DNA of 64,000 nucleotides from an uncultured Aquimarina sp. (GCA_947495425.1 CANLYR010000007.1:1-64000); one strand, 5' to 3'; numbered from the stretch's first letter, positions 1 through 11,329 are shown. The notes: generated from the letters alone by a model not told the origin. Numbers and translations are program-made.

Positions 1-1
1 G

Positions 2-58
2 TATTTCGAAGAGAAGCTCTTCGATAGACTTGTAATTGCTGGAATTACAGGATTATGA
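2..58 (+). CDS. C-terminal tail of a gene cut by the window edge
   Basis: Reading from base 2, an open frame of 18 codons ends at a TGA at 56-58; the peptide ends in ...RLVIAGITGL. It is too short to assign to a family. The next gene starts about 80 bases downstream on the same strand. The reading rests only on the open frame and a plausible hydrophobic tail, so it could also be chance. Confidence 0.4.
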   Translation, partial: YFEEKLFDRLVIAGITGL

Positions 59-140
59 TTAAAAACGGATATTCAATATATTTTATTATTTATCGAATAT
101 GTGGTGTAAGTATATTGTGTATCTTACGTCTGTTAAATTT

Positions 141-650
141 ATGAAAGAACAAATTATATCTTCAATAAACCATAACCTCAATAATGCTATTGCCTTATTG
201 AATAGTATAGACATAGAAATATATCAAGATGCTTCTGTAGGTCCTTATTATTCTAGCATAGGTTCTCATATAAGGCATACTCTTGATTTTTTTGATTGTA
301 TAATTAGTGGTTTAGATTCTAACGATATTGATCTAACGGCAAGAAAAAGAGACGAGATTTTGTCTACAAATAAAGATTCTGCTATAGCACATATATACAA
401 GTTACAAGAAACATTGATCTCTTATATTAATGTAAGTACTGATTATTTAATTCATGTAACCGATAATATGGGGCAAGGTAAGATTACGGTAAATTATACC
501 TTAGATAGTATACTTATGCATGCTAATAGCCATGCTGTTCATCATTTTGCTACAATTGGCTATATTCTAGATAGGCTCGATAAGGATATAAAAATCCCAG
601 GTTTTGGTTACAATCCAACCACTCCTGTTAACAAGAGAGAAGGTATATAG
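141..650 (+). CDS. DinB-like four-helix-bundle protein
   Basis: This 169-residue protein resembles the DinB/YfiT superfamily of putative metal-dependent four-helix-bundle enzymes. The N-terminal half has a GSHIRHTLDFFD helix and the C-terminal half has HANSHAVHHFATIGYIL. These supply the spaced histidines expected to bind a metal ion, although the exact triad cannot be fixed by eye. I place the start at the ATG at 141, because the upstream in-frame codons from 99 give a non-conserved leader (MWCKYIVYL...). No signal peptide is seen, so it is probably cytoplasmic. Members are often thiol transferases or stress proteins; the substrate here is unknown. Confidence 0.7.
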   Translation: MKEQIISSINHNLNNAIALLNSIDIEIYQDASVGPYYSSIGSHIRHTLDFFDCIISGLDSNDIDLTARKRDEILSTNKDSAIAHIYKLQETLISYINVSTDYLIHVTDNMGQGKITVNYTLDSILMHANSHAVHHFATIGYILDRLDKDIKIPGFGYNPTTPVNKREGI

Positions 651-652
651 GA

Positions 653-886
653 TTATTTCTTTCCGAATAATGAATCCATTATAGTTTTCAAACCTCTAAG
701 TGCCATGTATATAGCAAATCCAGCGCCGATCAATCCTAAAATCAAAATAGGAATATAGAGAGGATGATTTTGATTTTTGAAGGCTGAATGTATAATTACC
801 GGACTAATAAACATAAAAATAAGAGCAATGGCCATGCGCTGCACTCCTTTCCCTAGTAATTCTTTGTTAGTTTTTTTGGGTTCCAT
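653..886 (-). CDS. DUF6095-like small membrane protein
   Basis: This is a 77-residue protein with two predicted membrane helices (around residues 18-37 and 44-64). It has a basic N terminus (MEPKKTNKELLGKGVQR) and a charged C terminus (LFGKK). The pattern matches the small DUF6095 family of Flavobacteriaceae; function is unknown. I choose the ATG at 884-886, because upstream in-frame ATGs add non-conserved residues. With this start the gene overlaps the end of murQ by 20 bases, so the two are probably co-transcribed and translationally coupled. Confidence 0.65.
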   Translation of the reverse strand: MEPKKTNKELLGKGVQRMAIALIFMFISPVIIHSAFKNQNHPLYIPILILGLIGAGFAIYMALRGLKTIMDSLFGKK

Positions 887-1694
887 AATTTTGTATTGCA
901 TCACGAACACTACCATGTTGTTCTAACAGTTTTGTTGCTACTTCTCGTTTTATGCTCAACTCTTCCATAATCATTCGTATACCGCGATCTACTAATTTAT
1001 TATTACTAAGTTGCATGTCTAGCATTTTATTACCTTTTACTCTACCTAACTGAATCATAGTAGCAGTAGAAATCATATTCAATACTAATTTCTGAGCAGT
1101 ACCTGCTTTCATACGAGAGCTTCCGGTTACAAATTCAGGGCCTACAATAACGACTATTGGGAATTGAGCAGTATTGGCCAGAGGACTACCTTCATTACAG
1201 GTTATACAGCCGGTGACAATTTTATTGTCATTACAACGCTGCAGGGCTCCAATAACATAAGGAGTAGTACCTGAAGCTGCAATACCGATCACAACATCTT
1301 TTTTTGAAATATTATACTCCTGCAGATCTTTCCATCCTTGCTCTATACTATCTTCAGCAAATTCTACAGCCTTTCTTATTGCAACATCCCCACCAGCGAT
1401 TAATCCTATTACCATGTCATGCGGGACACCAAAAGTAGGAGGGCATTCGCTAGCATCTACAACGCCTAATCGCCCACTAGTTCCTGCTCCCATGTAGAAA
1501 AGTCTTCCTCCTTCTTTAAGTTTTTGTACAATTTGTATGATTAATGCTTCAATTTGAGGAATTGATTGTTTTACAGCTTCAGGGACAGTAGTATCTTCTT
1601 TATTAATATTAGTGAGCAACTCATCAATATCCATCTTTTCAAGATGATTATGATTCGAAGTTTGTTCTGTAGTTTTGATAAATGACATATCCAA
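867..1694 (-). CDS. murQ: N-acetylmuramic acid 6-phosphate etherase
   Basis: MurQ cleaves the lactyl ether of N-acetylmuramic acid 6-phosphate to give GlcNAc-6-phosphate and D-lactate, in cytoplasmic recycling of peptidoglycan sugars. The 275-residue protein has the SIS sugar-phosphate isomerase fold. The signature FYMGAGTSGRLGVVDASECP lies near residues 66-85, followed by GLIAGGDVAIRKAVEFAEDS and the GSSRMKAGTAQKLVLNM segment. Family members are usually about 270-300 residues, so it is full length. No anmK or nagK homologue lies beside it. The downstream DUF6095 gene overlaps its end. Confidence 0.93.
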   Translation of the reverse strand: MDMSFIKTTEQTSNHNHLEKMDIDELLTNINKEDTTVPEAVKQSIPQIEALIIQIVQKLKEGGRLFYMGAGTSGRLGVVDASECPPTFGVPHDMVIGLIAGGDVAIRKAVEFAEDSIEQGWKDLQEYNISKKDVVIGIAASGTTPYVIGALQRCNDNKIVTGCITCNEGSPLANTAQFPIVVIVGPEFVTGSSRMKAGTAQKLVLNMISTATMIQLGRVKGNKMLDMQLSNNKLVDRGIRMIMEELSIKREVATKLLEQHGSVRDAIQNYGTQKN

Positions 1695-1750
1695 AAATAC
1701 TGATTTTTGATATTAAGATGGCTTGTTATCCCAATTTAAATAAGCGTATT

Positions 1751-2569
1751 TTATTCTTGAATTCTAAACTCAAACCTGTCTGCTTCAGAAAAATTAAAGT
1801 AACCAAGGGCATAATTATCTGGATTTGTGGTGTTAACAATGTTGCCTCTTAAAACTGAAGGTGGAGCCAAAAAGGGATTTCCGCCATTTTGTTCACTTTG
1901 TTCAATAAGAAGATTTGCGTAATTATAATAGCGCTCATCAATTCCTAATATCTTGATCGTTACATCTTGCCCGATCACCATATTTTCGTAGAAATAAGAG
2001 AAATTAAAAGATTTACCCTGATAGAACCTATCTTCACTCGCCAAAAACAGGCTAAAATCAAAATCAAAGAGATAAAAATCATCACGGTTACCATCATCAG
2101 TAAAGGTGACGATAATTTCTGTTTCATCTCCTTCAAAAAGAGTTGCATCACCTTGTTCTATGTTATCTATAGGAACTGTGGGACTTAGCTGAGTCAAAGC
2201 TATATACGTTTCATCATCATAGATAACTGTTAGCTCGTATTGTGTATTAAATGCTGGCAGGAAATCGTTCGCTTCTACAACATACAATCCGGGTTCTGTT
2301 GTTTTTGTAAAGTTAATAACCGAATTATCAGTAGTATTGGTGATAAAAACAATTGCATTGTTAACTGTAGGCACATCTTCATCAAAAAATGGAGCTGATA
2401 GTGTAAGTTTTACTCCTCCTTCTAAAGCAACGGGAGTTTCATTGGTGTATAATTCGAAAGAAGCATCAATAACTAATCTGGGAGTTCCATTAGGCACATC
2501 TACATCGACAACATCTTCGCAACTTATACAGGTTAGCGTTAGTAAGAGTATATAAATTAAATTCTTCAT
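1751..2569 (-). CDS. DUF4249 outer-membrane lipoprotein
   Basis: This 272-residue protein starts with a lipoprotein signal peptide (lipobox CISC, Cys about residue 17). The acidic stretch EDVVDVDVPNG and the phrase PRLVIDASFE are typical of DUF4249. The family is specific to Bacteroidota and is usually encoded directly downstream of a TonB-dependent receptor, as here with a 3-base gap. By analogy with SusD-type partners it probably sits on the outer membrane and works with the receptor, but the ligand is unknown. The pairing is well established; the role is inferred. Confidence 0.85.
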   Translation of the reverse strand: MKNLIYILLLTLTCISCEDVVDVDVPNGTPRLVIDASFELYTNETPVALEGGVKLTLSAPFFDEDVPTVNNAIVFITNTTDNSVINFTKTTEPGLYVVEANDFLPAFNTQYELTVIYDDETYIALTQLSPTVPIDNIEQGDATLFEGDETEIIVTFTDDGNRDDFYLFDFDFSLFLASEDRFYQGKSFNFSYFYENMVIGQDVTIKILGIDERYYNYANLLIEQSEQNGGNPFLAPPSVLRGNIVNTTNPDNYALGYFNFSEADRFEFRIQE

Positions 2570-2572
2570 AAT

Positions 2573-4960
2573 TTAAAACTTAAAGTTGTATGTAACTGCG
2601 GGTATGATTCCAAAGATAGAAGTTCTTATTGCCTCGTTTGCAAATGTATCCGAATTTCTTGAAAATATTATTGAGGCAGCATTTCTGCGATTATACGCAT
2701 TGTAAATACTGAAAACCCATTCTCCTTTCCATTTCTTATTGTTATTTTTTCGTGGTGTTAAGGTTGCAGAAATGTCAATTCTATGATATGTGGGTAAGCG
2801 TTCACTATTTCTTGAACCATCAAATACGGGAACTATCAAACCTTGGAATTCAAATTGTCCCGATGGATAATTAGTTGGTTGACCGGTTTGAAACACGAAA
2901 TTAGTTCCGAATCTCCATTTTTCATTGAGTTCATATGATCCATTAAAAGAGATATCGTGAGTTTTGTCGAATGGAGTATTATACCACTCATTATTATTGA
3001 TCCCTGGTTCTTGTGGCGTTCTACCTGGTGTTCTTTGCTCAGATTTAGATAGGGTATAAGCTAGCCAACCTTTAAATTTTCCTTCATTTTTACGCAATAA
3101 AAATTCCAGACCATAGGCACGTGCTTCTCCACTAAGAATATCTTGCTCAATTGCATTATTCGCAATTAGATCGGCGCCATCTATATAATCTATACGGTTT
3201 TTGATATCCTTATAAAAAATTTCGGTTTCTATAGCATATGTATTGTCGTTAATACTTTTGAAAAATCCAAATGCATATTGATTGAGCAATTGGGGTTTTA
3301 TATATTTCCCGCTAGGTGTCCATACGTCTAATGGAGTTGGTGAATTGGTATTTGATAAAAGATGAAGGTATTGAGCCATTCTATTATAGCTAGCTTTGAT
3401 TGAGGTATTATCATTAAAAACATAAGCCAGTGATACTCTTGGTTCTAAATTAGTAAATGTTTTGATTTGATCACTTCTACTAAAGCTTTCTGTACCTATG
3501 GGTTCTGCCGATTCATAAATCTGCAGTTCTTGGTCAAATAATAGAGGGTTATTATTCTGATATACATTTAACTCACTTTGCCCTAATCTGATAAAATTAC
3601 TCAATCGTACTCCATATTGTAGTGTTAAATTATTAGAAACTTTATGTTCTGCATCAATATAAGCGCCAAACTCGTTTGCATATTTATCAATGAGTTTTTC
3701 TCTAATAATTCCTGAATCTTCACTATTGGGTTTTATTTCACCAGGATTGAATCTAAAATAGATAGTATTGATCCCATAGTTGAGTTGAAAATTGTCACTT
3801 AAATAATGTTTCAGATCATACTTAAGATTGAAATTTCTGATTCCAGAATTCCATTCAAAACCTACGAAATCTAATTCTAAACCATAAAAGTAGTCCGAAT
3901 AGATTATGGAGAGATTAGAAAACAATTTGTCTGAAAACAAATGATTCCATCGCAGATTGAGAACGGTATTGCCATAGGTGTTTTCAAAACTTTCGGCAAT
4001 ACTAAAGACATCACGACCAAAATATCCTGACAGATACACGTTATTATTGTCATTAATTTTGCAATTCAATTTTGTATTTAAATCGTAGAAATATGCTACG
4101 TTATCATTATCAAAAAGTGGTAAGAAAAGATGCGCATACGAAGCTCTACCACCGATTAAAAATGCGCCTCGATCTTTAACAATTGGTCCTTCGGCGAGCA
4201 GTCTACTCGATACGGCTCCCAGGCCTCCATTCATTTTGAATCGTTTACTATTCCCTTCTTTTTGATAAATATCTAATACCGATGATACTCTTCCTCCATA
4301 CTTAGCAGGGATTCCTCCTTTATAAAGTTTAATATCTTTTATGGCGTCTGGGTTAAATACTGAGAAAAAACCAAAGAGGTGCGAAGAATTAAAAATCATG
4401 GCTTCATCTAATAAAATTAGGTTTTGATCTGCAGCTCCACCTCGTACGTTAAATCCTGATGCACCTTCACCACCGCTTGTAACGCCAGGTAAAAGAATAA
4501 TTGATTTGATCACATCTGCTTCCCCAAGAACAACAGGTATTTGTTTTATAGTGCCTGCTGTGAGTTTATTAAGACTCATTTGAGGGGTTCTGATGTTGAG
4601 TTTTTCAGCTTTTTCGGTGATGATCACTTCATCTAGCATTTCTGAAGCCTCTGATAATTGAAAACTAAATTTTTTATCTTCATTTAGGTCAATTTGTTGA
4701 ACTATGTCTTTAAAACCCAAGTAGCTGACCTGTACGTTATAGTTTCCTTGAGGGAGTGTTATAGAGTAAAACCCGTATTCATTGGTGACTACACCTTTTC
4801 CCAATTCAGGAAATATGACATTTACACCTATGAGAGTTTCATTACTTGATTGTTCTACAATGGTCCCACTAATTGTAAATTTCTCTTGACTGTACAAAGA
4901 AGAAAATAGAAATAAAAGAAGAATTGTAAATATTACATTACTGAAGATGTTTTTTTTCAA
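2573..4960 (-). CDS. TonB-dependent receptor with carboxypeptidase-like N-terminal domain
   Basis: This 795-residue outer-membrane transporter has a signal peptide (to about residue 24, ...LYSQ). A CarboxypepD_reg-like beta-sandwich follows (about 27-108, with GTIVEQSSNETLIGVNV and TNEYGFYSITLPQGNY). The plug domain (about 125-225) contains FNVRGGAADQNLILLDEAM, and a long beta-barrel ends in an aromatic residue (...VTYNFKF). TonB energy would drive uptake of a bound substrate. The DUF4249 partner downstream suggests one functional unit. Nothing nearby (no iron or glycan genes) identifies the cargo. Confidence 0.92.
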   Translation of the reverse strand: MKKNIFSNVIFTILLLFLFSSLYSQEKFTISGTIVEQSSNETLIGVNVIFPELGKGVVTNEYGFYSITLPQGNYNVQVSYLGFKDIVQQIDLNEDKKFSFQLSEASEMLDEVIITEKAEKLNIRTPQMSLNKLTAGTIKQIPVVLGEADVIKSIILLPGVTSGGEGASGFNVRGGAADQNLILLDEAMIFNSSHLFGFFSVFNPDAIKDIKLYKGGIPAKYGGRVSSVLDIYQKEGNSKRFKMNGGLGAVSSRLLAEGPIVKDRGAFLIGGRASYAHLFLPLFDNDNVAYFYDLNTKLNCKINDNNNVYLSGYFGRDVFSIAESFENTYGNTVLNLRWNHLFSDKLFSNLSIIYSDYFYGLELDFVGFEWNSGIRNFNLKYDLKHYLSDNFQLNYGINTIYFRFNPGEIKPNSEDSGIIREKLIDKYANEFGAYIDAEHKVSNNLTLQYGVRLSNFIRLGQSELNVYQNNNPLLFDQELQIYESAEPIGTESFSRSDQIKTFTNLEPRVSLAYVFNDNTSIKASYNRMAQYLHLLSNTNSPTPLDVWTPSGKYIKPQLLNQYAFGFFKSINDNTYAIETEIFYKDIKNRIDYIDGADLIANNAIEQDILSGEARAYGLEFLLRKNEGKFKGWLAYTLSKSEQRTPGRTPQEPGINNNEWYNTPFDKTHDISFNGSYELNEKWRFGTNFVFQTGQPTNYPSGQFEFQGLIVPVFDGSRNSERLPTYHRIDISATLTPRKNNNKKWKGEWVFSIYNAYNRRNAASIIFSRNSDTFANEAIRTSIFGIIPAVTYNFKF

Positions 4961-5104
4961 AAGAATGTATTTTTCAATTAATGTATACTAATAAACATAG
5001 TAAAGAAATACATATGTAATGAGTTTTACAATTATATGAACGTTAATTTTGAGTTATATTATTTTTCTGAATGTAATAACGCAATCTACAGAAGTTTACT
5101 GCAT

Positions 5105-5245
5105 CTAGTGAAAATTTACTGCTAACCATTCTTCATTAGTGATAGCATTATCAGTCGTATTTTTAATATATACTTTGTTGTTTTCAGAAAATACATATAT
5201 AACATTCAAGTCTTTATGCATAGCTGTTTTTGTTTTATTTATCAT
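5105..5245 (-). CDS. small ORF overlapping the end of the barrel gene
   Basis: A 46-codon frame starts at the ATG at 5243-5245, inside the last codons of the upstream gene (overlap 5235-5245), and ends at TAG 5105-5107. The peptide begins MINKTKTAMHKDLNVIYVF and ends EEWLAVNFH; it is soluble, without a signal or membrane segment. The overlap looks like translational coupling at the end of the sigma-factor operon. It could be a real small protein, a truncated gene or chance, and I recognise no family. Confidence 0.35.
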   Translation of the reverse strand: MINKTKTAMHKDLNVIYVFSENNKVYIKNTTDNAITNEEWLAVNFH

Positions 5246-5903
5246 TTGGCATATTTTTTTTGTAGCGATTTCTGCCTAGATTGAACACACCAACTTTTAT
5301 GCCAATACTTGTAGAAAATCCGTTGATATTATCAATGAGATCTGGAGATAGTTTAACTGCACTGGAAATTCTGTATCTTATACCTGCTTCTAATTGAAAA
5401 TATCGAGAAATATTATATAAGACATTAATGCCTGGTTCTGCGACGAGTATGGCATCCCATTCTTCATTTTGGTTTTGTTCAAACTCATCATTCTCCCAAT
5501 CTGGATTTATGTACCCAGCAGCTCCAGCTCCAATTAATATTGGAAACGATAAGTTGATCTTGGCTTTACTAAATAAAATTGGCTCAACATGAAGCCCAGA
5601 ATATACTGCTCCCAAATCTGCTGTATTTGATGAGAAAATACCAGAGAGTCTTTGATCTGAGTAGATTGCTTTGGTTATGAGTCCTATTTCTAGCTTTCGA
5701 TTGGCAACATAGGCAATTTTAAGCTCTGCAATAGCTGTTTCTTCGCTTTTGATTTCTCCATATCCTAAACCGAATCCAAGATAGACACCATGTACGATGT
5801 TTTTTCGATCATTAAATTCTATATATTCGTTGGATTCTTGTGCTATACTTGAATTAATACAGCAAATTAAAGAAAATAATAAGATTACTTTAAGGTTTCT
5901 CAT
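5235..5903 (-). CDS. outer-membrane beta-barrel-like protein of the ECF operon
   Basis: This 222-residue protein has a cleavable signal peptide (about residues 1-21, ending SSIAQ). The rest alternates short amphipathic strands rich in glycine and aromatics, such as GVYLGFGLGYGEIKSEE and FQLEAGIRYRISS. This looks like a small OmpW/OprF-like porin-type barrel, but no specific family is recognised. It ends RNRYKKNMPNDK rather than in a terminal aromatic residue. It lies 109 bases after the DUF4097 gene on the same strand, last large gene of the sigma-factor cluster, and is likely part of that envelope response. Confidence 0.6.
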   Translation of the reverse strand: MRNLKVILLFSLICCINSSIAQESNEYIEFNDRKNIVHGVYLGFGLGYGEIKSEETAIAELKIAYVANRKLEIGLITKAIYSDQRLSGIFSSNTADLGAVYSGLHVEPILFSKAKINLSFPILIGAGAAGYINPDWENDEFEQNQNEEWDAILVAEPGINVLYNISRYFQLEAGIRYRISSAVKLSPDLIDNINGFSTSIGIKVGVFNLGRNRYKKNMPNDK

Positions 5904-6012
5904 TGGATTGGTATATTATGTATAGACATGTTACATCGATAAAAGTTGCATACATTGTTTTCTTTATAACTATTAAGCATGTTAGACGAATTATTTATTG
6001 TGTAGAAATTTC

Positions 6013-7104
6013 TTATTCTTTTAAAACGATTATTCCTTTTTTTCCATTGATTTTGAATTTTCCCCTTACACTACCATTGCCATAGGTGGCACTAATATTT
6101 CTAATTCTCTTTCTTTTATCAATCATATCTGTCTTTACATTAGTAAATGACCTGGGGATTCGCAATAGCCCTTGTTCTAGAGATGCATTAAAATCTATAG
6201 CTATACCAGCAATATTTATATTGAGTTCTGATGATTCCTGGTCTATACTTATATTAGCATTTATCTTTTTAATATTTGAAACCCAAAGATCTGCTACTTC
6301 AAGTGTTAGATTCATATTTTCATATAGATTACTTATATTGATTTTACTAAACATGAGTTCTCCGCGAATGGTTCCTGTTTCTTCGATGGAGATTTGATCT
6401 TTGCTTGAGGATATTTCTAAGTTTTCTACATTATTAATGGCTATAATTGTACCGCTACTATGTATTCTCAAATCTTTAGAATTCTTTATTTCAATTTCCC
6501 CATTTTTGAATTGTATATTTCCGTAGGTAATCGATTTGGTTTTTAGTTTTCCAAATTTCATTTCTATATTAGCATTATTTACGTCTTTGTTTACCCACAT
6601 GTCCCCATGTTGAAGGTTCGCTTTTAATTTTCCATTCCAGCCACTTATGATGATGTCACCAAATTTATTAGTTATATTAATTTCAGCATTAAAGGGCAGG
6701 TAAATGGTGTAATCAATTTGAATATTACTTTTATCAAAATCAAAAGGATTGGCTTTATCAAACAATTTAGAAAATATACTATTACTTTTTTCTTCAATTG
6801 TAGAAGAGACACTTACAAAATCCTGGGCTGTATTAATCGTCGGGATAATACGGCTCAATAATTCTTTAGCATCATCCTTTTTCTTTTTAGTTACCTGTAT
6901 ATCAATTATTATTTGTACTGTTTTTTTCTCCCACCCGTTTATAATTACATTGCCATATTTGTTTTCTAGGTGTAATTCTCCCGCATTGGTTAGCGAATAT
7001 ACCTTATCAATTTTTTTTGATACTTTTTCCTGAGCCCATCCACTATGAGCCAAAAACATTATAATTAGTATGGGTAGATGATATTTATAATATGTAGTCT
7101 TCAT
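6013..7104 (-). CDS. exported DUF4097-like beta-helix protein
   Basis: This 363-residue protein has a signal peptide (about residues 1-24, ...HSGWAQ). It then shows repeated short beta-strand motifs. Two near-copies, YGNVIINGWEKK (about residue 50) and FGDIIISGWNGK (about residue 148), are characteristic of the DUF4097 putative-adhesin fold, a right-handed beta-helix-like repeat. The gene overlaps the end of the anti-sigma gene by 20 bases, so translation is probably coupled. In Bacteroidota such proteins commonly follow ECF sigma/anti-sigma pairs. Location is probably periplasm or cell surface, and the function is unknown. Confidence 0.7.
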   Translation of the reverse strand: MKTTYYKYHLPILIIMFLAHSGWAQEKVSKKIDKVYSLTNAGELHLENKYGNVIINGWEKKTVQIIIDIQVTKKKKDDAKELLSRIIPTINTAQDFVSVSSTIEEKSNSIFSKLFDKANPFDFDKSNIQIDYTIYLPFNAEINITNKFGDIIISGWNGKLKANLQHGDMWVNKDVNNANIEMKFGKLKTKSITYGNIQFKNGEIEIKNSKDLRIHSSGTIIAINNVENLEISSSKDQISIEETGTIRGELMFSKINISNLYENMNLTLEVADLWVSNIKKINANISIDQESSELNINIAGIAIDFNASLEQGLLRIPRSFTNVKTDMIDKRKRIRNISATYGNGSVRGKFKINGKKGIIVLKE

Positions 7105-7624
7105 CAGTATTCAATTTTTTAGAAGTATTGATCTGTTTTAACAAATTCTCGATCAATTCTATTCTCTTTTTATAGTTATTAACGATGGCTTCCAAAATGT
7201 ATTCATTGTTCAGATTTTTTGCCATTTCTAATTTTAATACGTCATATTCTTCATCTAGTTCATCCATAAAAGACAAGAATTTTTTTTTGTCTTCGGGTTG
7301 TAGTTTTGGATTTCTATGTATTAATTGTACTTGGAATGATACTAAATCTTTGTAATAGGTATCAATATCGCGTAACTCTTGATGAACAATATTGTTTTGT
7401 TGGTTTTGATTAAACTCTGAAGTAGCAAAAAAACTGAATACAGAATATGTTCCTATCAAAATTAAAATGCTGGCTGCTATTTTTAGCAGCGGATGCCTCC
7501 ACAAAGGAATTATTCTTGATGTATCTAGGTTGGATTCAATATTTTGCCATATTTTTTGCTTATCTGCCCTATGCTCATCAAAAAGATGTTTGTTTTCTTG
7601 TATATGCTTTTTTAAATTATCCAT
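7085..7624 (-). CDS. membrane anti-sigma factor-like protein
   Basis: This 179-residue protein has a cytoplasmic N-terminal part (MDNLKKHIQENKHLFDEH...) and one membrane helix around residues 47-66 (LLKIAASILILIGTYSVFSF). A long charged, helical C-terminal region (about 75-170) is predicted to be periplasmic. This layout and its place 4 bases after an ECF sigma gene fit a single-pass anti-sigma factor. It lacks an obvious HxxxCxxC zinc-anti-sigma motif, so it is not of the ZAS type. The role is inferred from context. Confidence 0.7.
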   Translation of the reverse strand: MDNLKKHIQENKHLFDEHRADKQKIWQNIESNLDTSRIIPLWRHPLLKIAASILILIGTYSVFSFFATSEFNQNQQNNIVHQELRDIDTYYKDLVSFQVQLIHRNPKLQPEDKKKFLSFMDELDEEYDVLKLEMAKNLNNEYILEAIVNNYKKRIELIENLLKQINTSKKLNTDEDYIL

Positions 7625-7628
7625 TGCC

Positions 7629-8168
7629 TTAAAATGTATTTACAATTTCAACTAGTTTTTTCTTTGCTCTATGATATTGAGATTTGGAAGTAGAAATCGT
7701 AATTCCTAGTATTTCTGAAATCTCAATATGGTCGTATCCTTCAATCAGATATAAATTAATAATCTGCTTATATCCATTTGGTAATAGATTAATGCCACTC
7801 TTTATTTTGCTAATATCAATGGCCATAATTTGCTCGTCTATCTCTTCGCTAATATGATATTCATGTTGATCAAGAGGGGTAACTGGTATTTTTTTTAATT
7901 TTAGATGGTTTATACTTTTATTAATTACAATTCTTTTTAGCCAGGATCCAAAAGTACTTTCGTATCTAAAGGATTTTAAATTTTTGAAAGCATCAATAAA
8001 ACTTTCTTGTACAATGTCTTCGGCATCCTCTTTTATACCAAGCATACGCATACTGATATTATACATAGCATCTATATAGAGCTCATATAATCGGTATTGC
8101 GAATTCCTATCACCAAACTTGCTTTTTTCAACAAGATCTTTGTGTGTATAAAGAATATTAGTTTCCAA
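7629..8168 (-). CDS. ECF-type RNA polymerase sigma factor
   Basis: This 179-residue sigma-70 family protein has region 2 at about residues 22-90 (MYNISMRMLGIKEDAEDIVQ, then ESFIDAFKNLKSFRYES and WLKRIVINKSINHLK). Region 4 is at about 120-175 (LLPNGYKQIINLYLIEGYDH and the helix-turn-helix EISEILGITISTSKSQYHRA). The absence of regions 1.1 and 3 defines the extracytoplasmic-function class. It heads a co-directional cluster with an anti-sigma-like gene, a DUF4097 protein and a barrel protein. ECF genes often regulate their own operon; I could not identify a confident promoter upstream. Confidence 0.9.
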   Translation of the reverse strand: METNILYTHKDLVEKSKFGDRNSQYRLYELYIDAMYNISMRMLGIKEDAEDIVQESFIDAFKNLKSFRYESTFGSWLKRIVINKSINHLKLKKIPVTPLDQHEYHISEEIDEQIMAIDISKIKSGINLLPNGYKQIINLYLIEGYDHIEISEILGITISTSKSQYHRAKKKLVEIVNTF

Positions 8169-8312
8169 TTCGTTGTACTTGATTGTAATTCTCTTTAAAT
8201 GTACTTTTCTTTTCTAAGTATTACTATTGACAACCTAAAAATTAAAGGGTTGCACGCAATCAAAGATTTTAATACCTATTTTGTATTAAGAGCATAGTGC
8301 TAGAAATACAGA

Positions 8313-8340
8313 AGCCTGTAAAATGTTTATTTTACAGGCT
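8313..8340 (-). terminator. hairpin downstream of the interrupted lipoprotein gene
   Basis: A 10-bp perfect inverted repeat, AGCCTGTAAA and TTTACAGGCT, with an 8-base loop. It lies 28 bases after the end of the gene on the minus strand, between it and the sigma-factor gene. The following minus-strand bases are only moderately T-rich. On the plus strand it is followed by TTTAT, so it may work in both directions. Confidence 0.6.
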
Positions 8341-8367
8341 TTTATAATGTGATGATTTATTATTTTG

Positions 8368-8976
8368 TTAAAAACTTATTTTCAAGTTATTGTAACCATT
8401 AGCGGGAATACCTATAATTCCTGTTATGGTTTCTCCTCTTTTTATTGTTTTACCTTTGAGGTTCTGTGTTTGAATCTCTCCTTTAAATTTTTTATTTGCC
8501 GATCCTGCAGTAATTGTATTTATAGCAGTAACTCCCGGGCCTATAACTAAACCAATGGGTATAGAAGATGTTTCTTCTTGTCCATTTTCGTTAGTATTTG
8601 TAGTGATAAAATTTATTGGAGATAGAAGAAGATAAAGTAAGTAAGTGCCGACATTTTGTTTTTAAGGCTTAAATATCTCTTCAGTATTTAATAAATTAAT
8701 AGTTGTTCCTTGTGAGTTTGTAACAACCATGTTTTCTCCAAAAATCTGGTCATTTTCAGAGTTGTTAGTAATTTTAATGGCGACTACATTTATATTCTTT
8801 TTGATTTCTTTTTTTGCATATTTTTTTTTGAGAACATTATATTTATATTCAATTTTTATATTGTCTTTTTCATCAGAAGAAGCGTAGTTTTGATTTTTTG
8901 GATCTATAGTTACGTATCCAGTTGCACAGCTATTTAATAGAACAACTCCTGTTATCAATACTAATTTTAATTTCAT
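8368..8976 (-). pseudogene. lipoprotein gene interrupted by an in-frame TAA
   Basis: The ATG at 8974-8976 begins a lipoprotein with a clear signal and lipobox (VVLLNSCATG, Cys about 17). The frame stops at TAA 8662-8664 after 104 residues (...LLNTEEIFKP). Exactly the same frame continues without another stop for 97 codons to TAA 8368-8370. The continuation reads like a normal protein (KQNVGTYLLYLLLSP, ETSSIPIGLVIGPG, AGSANKKFKGEIQTQNL, GIIGIPANGYNNLKISF). The undamaged product would be about 202 residues. A nonsense mutation, a base-call error or readthrough are all possible. The full-length family looks like a small Bacteroidota lipoprotein of unknown role. Confidence 0.8.
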
Positions 8977-9044
8977 TAAATTTTACTTTTTTATTAATGT
9001 GATTTCAAAAAAACGTTACCCTTATATTTTTTTTGTATAGATAA

Positions 9045-9075
9045 ACCCCCTTGTAGAGTATCTCTAAAAGGGGGT
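9045..9075 (-). terminator. terminator hairpin after icd
   Basis: A long stem: ACCCCCTT (9045-9052) pairs with AAGGGGGT (9068-9075), and inside it TAGAG pairs with CTCTA. It starts about 22 bases past the icd stop on the minus strand. The downstream T-tract is weak, but stem length and position support a terminator or 3'-end stabiliser. Confidence 0.7.
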
Positions 9076-9097
9076 CTAATCGTATAAGATATTATTT

Positions 9098-11329
<2,232 letters not shown>

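Noticed and set aside
8365..8550. 61-codon plus-strand frame
   Set aside because: It is antisense to the clearly protein-like continuation of the interrupted lipoprotein gene.
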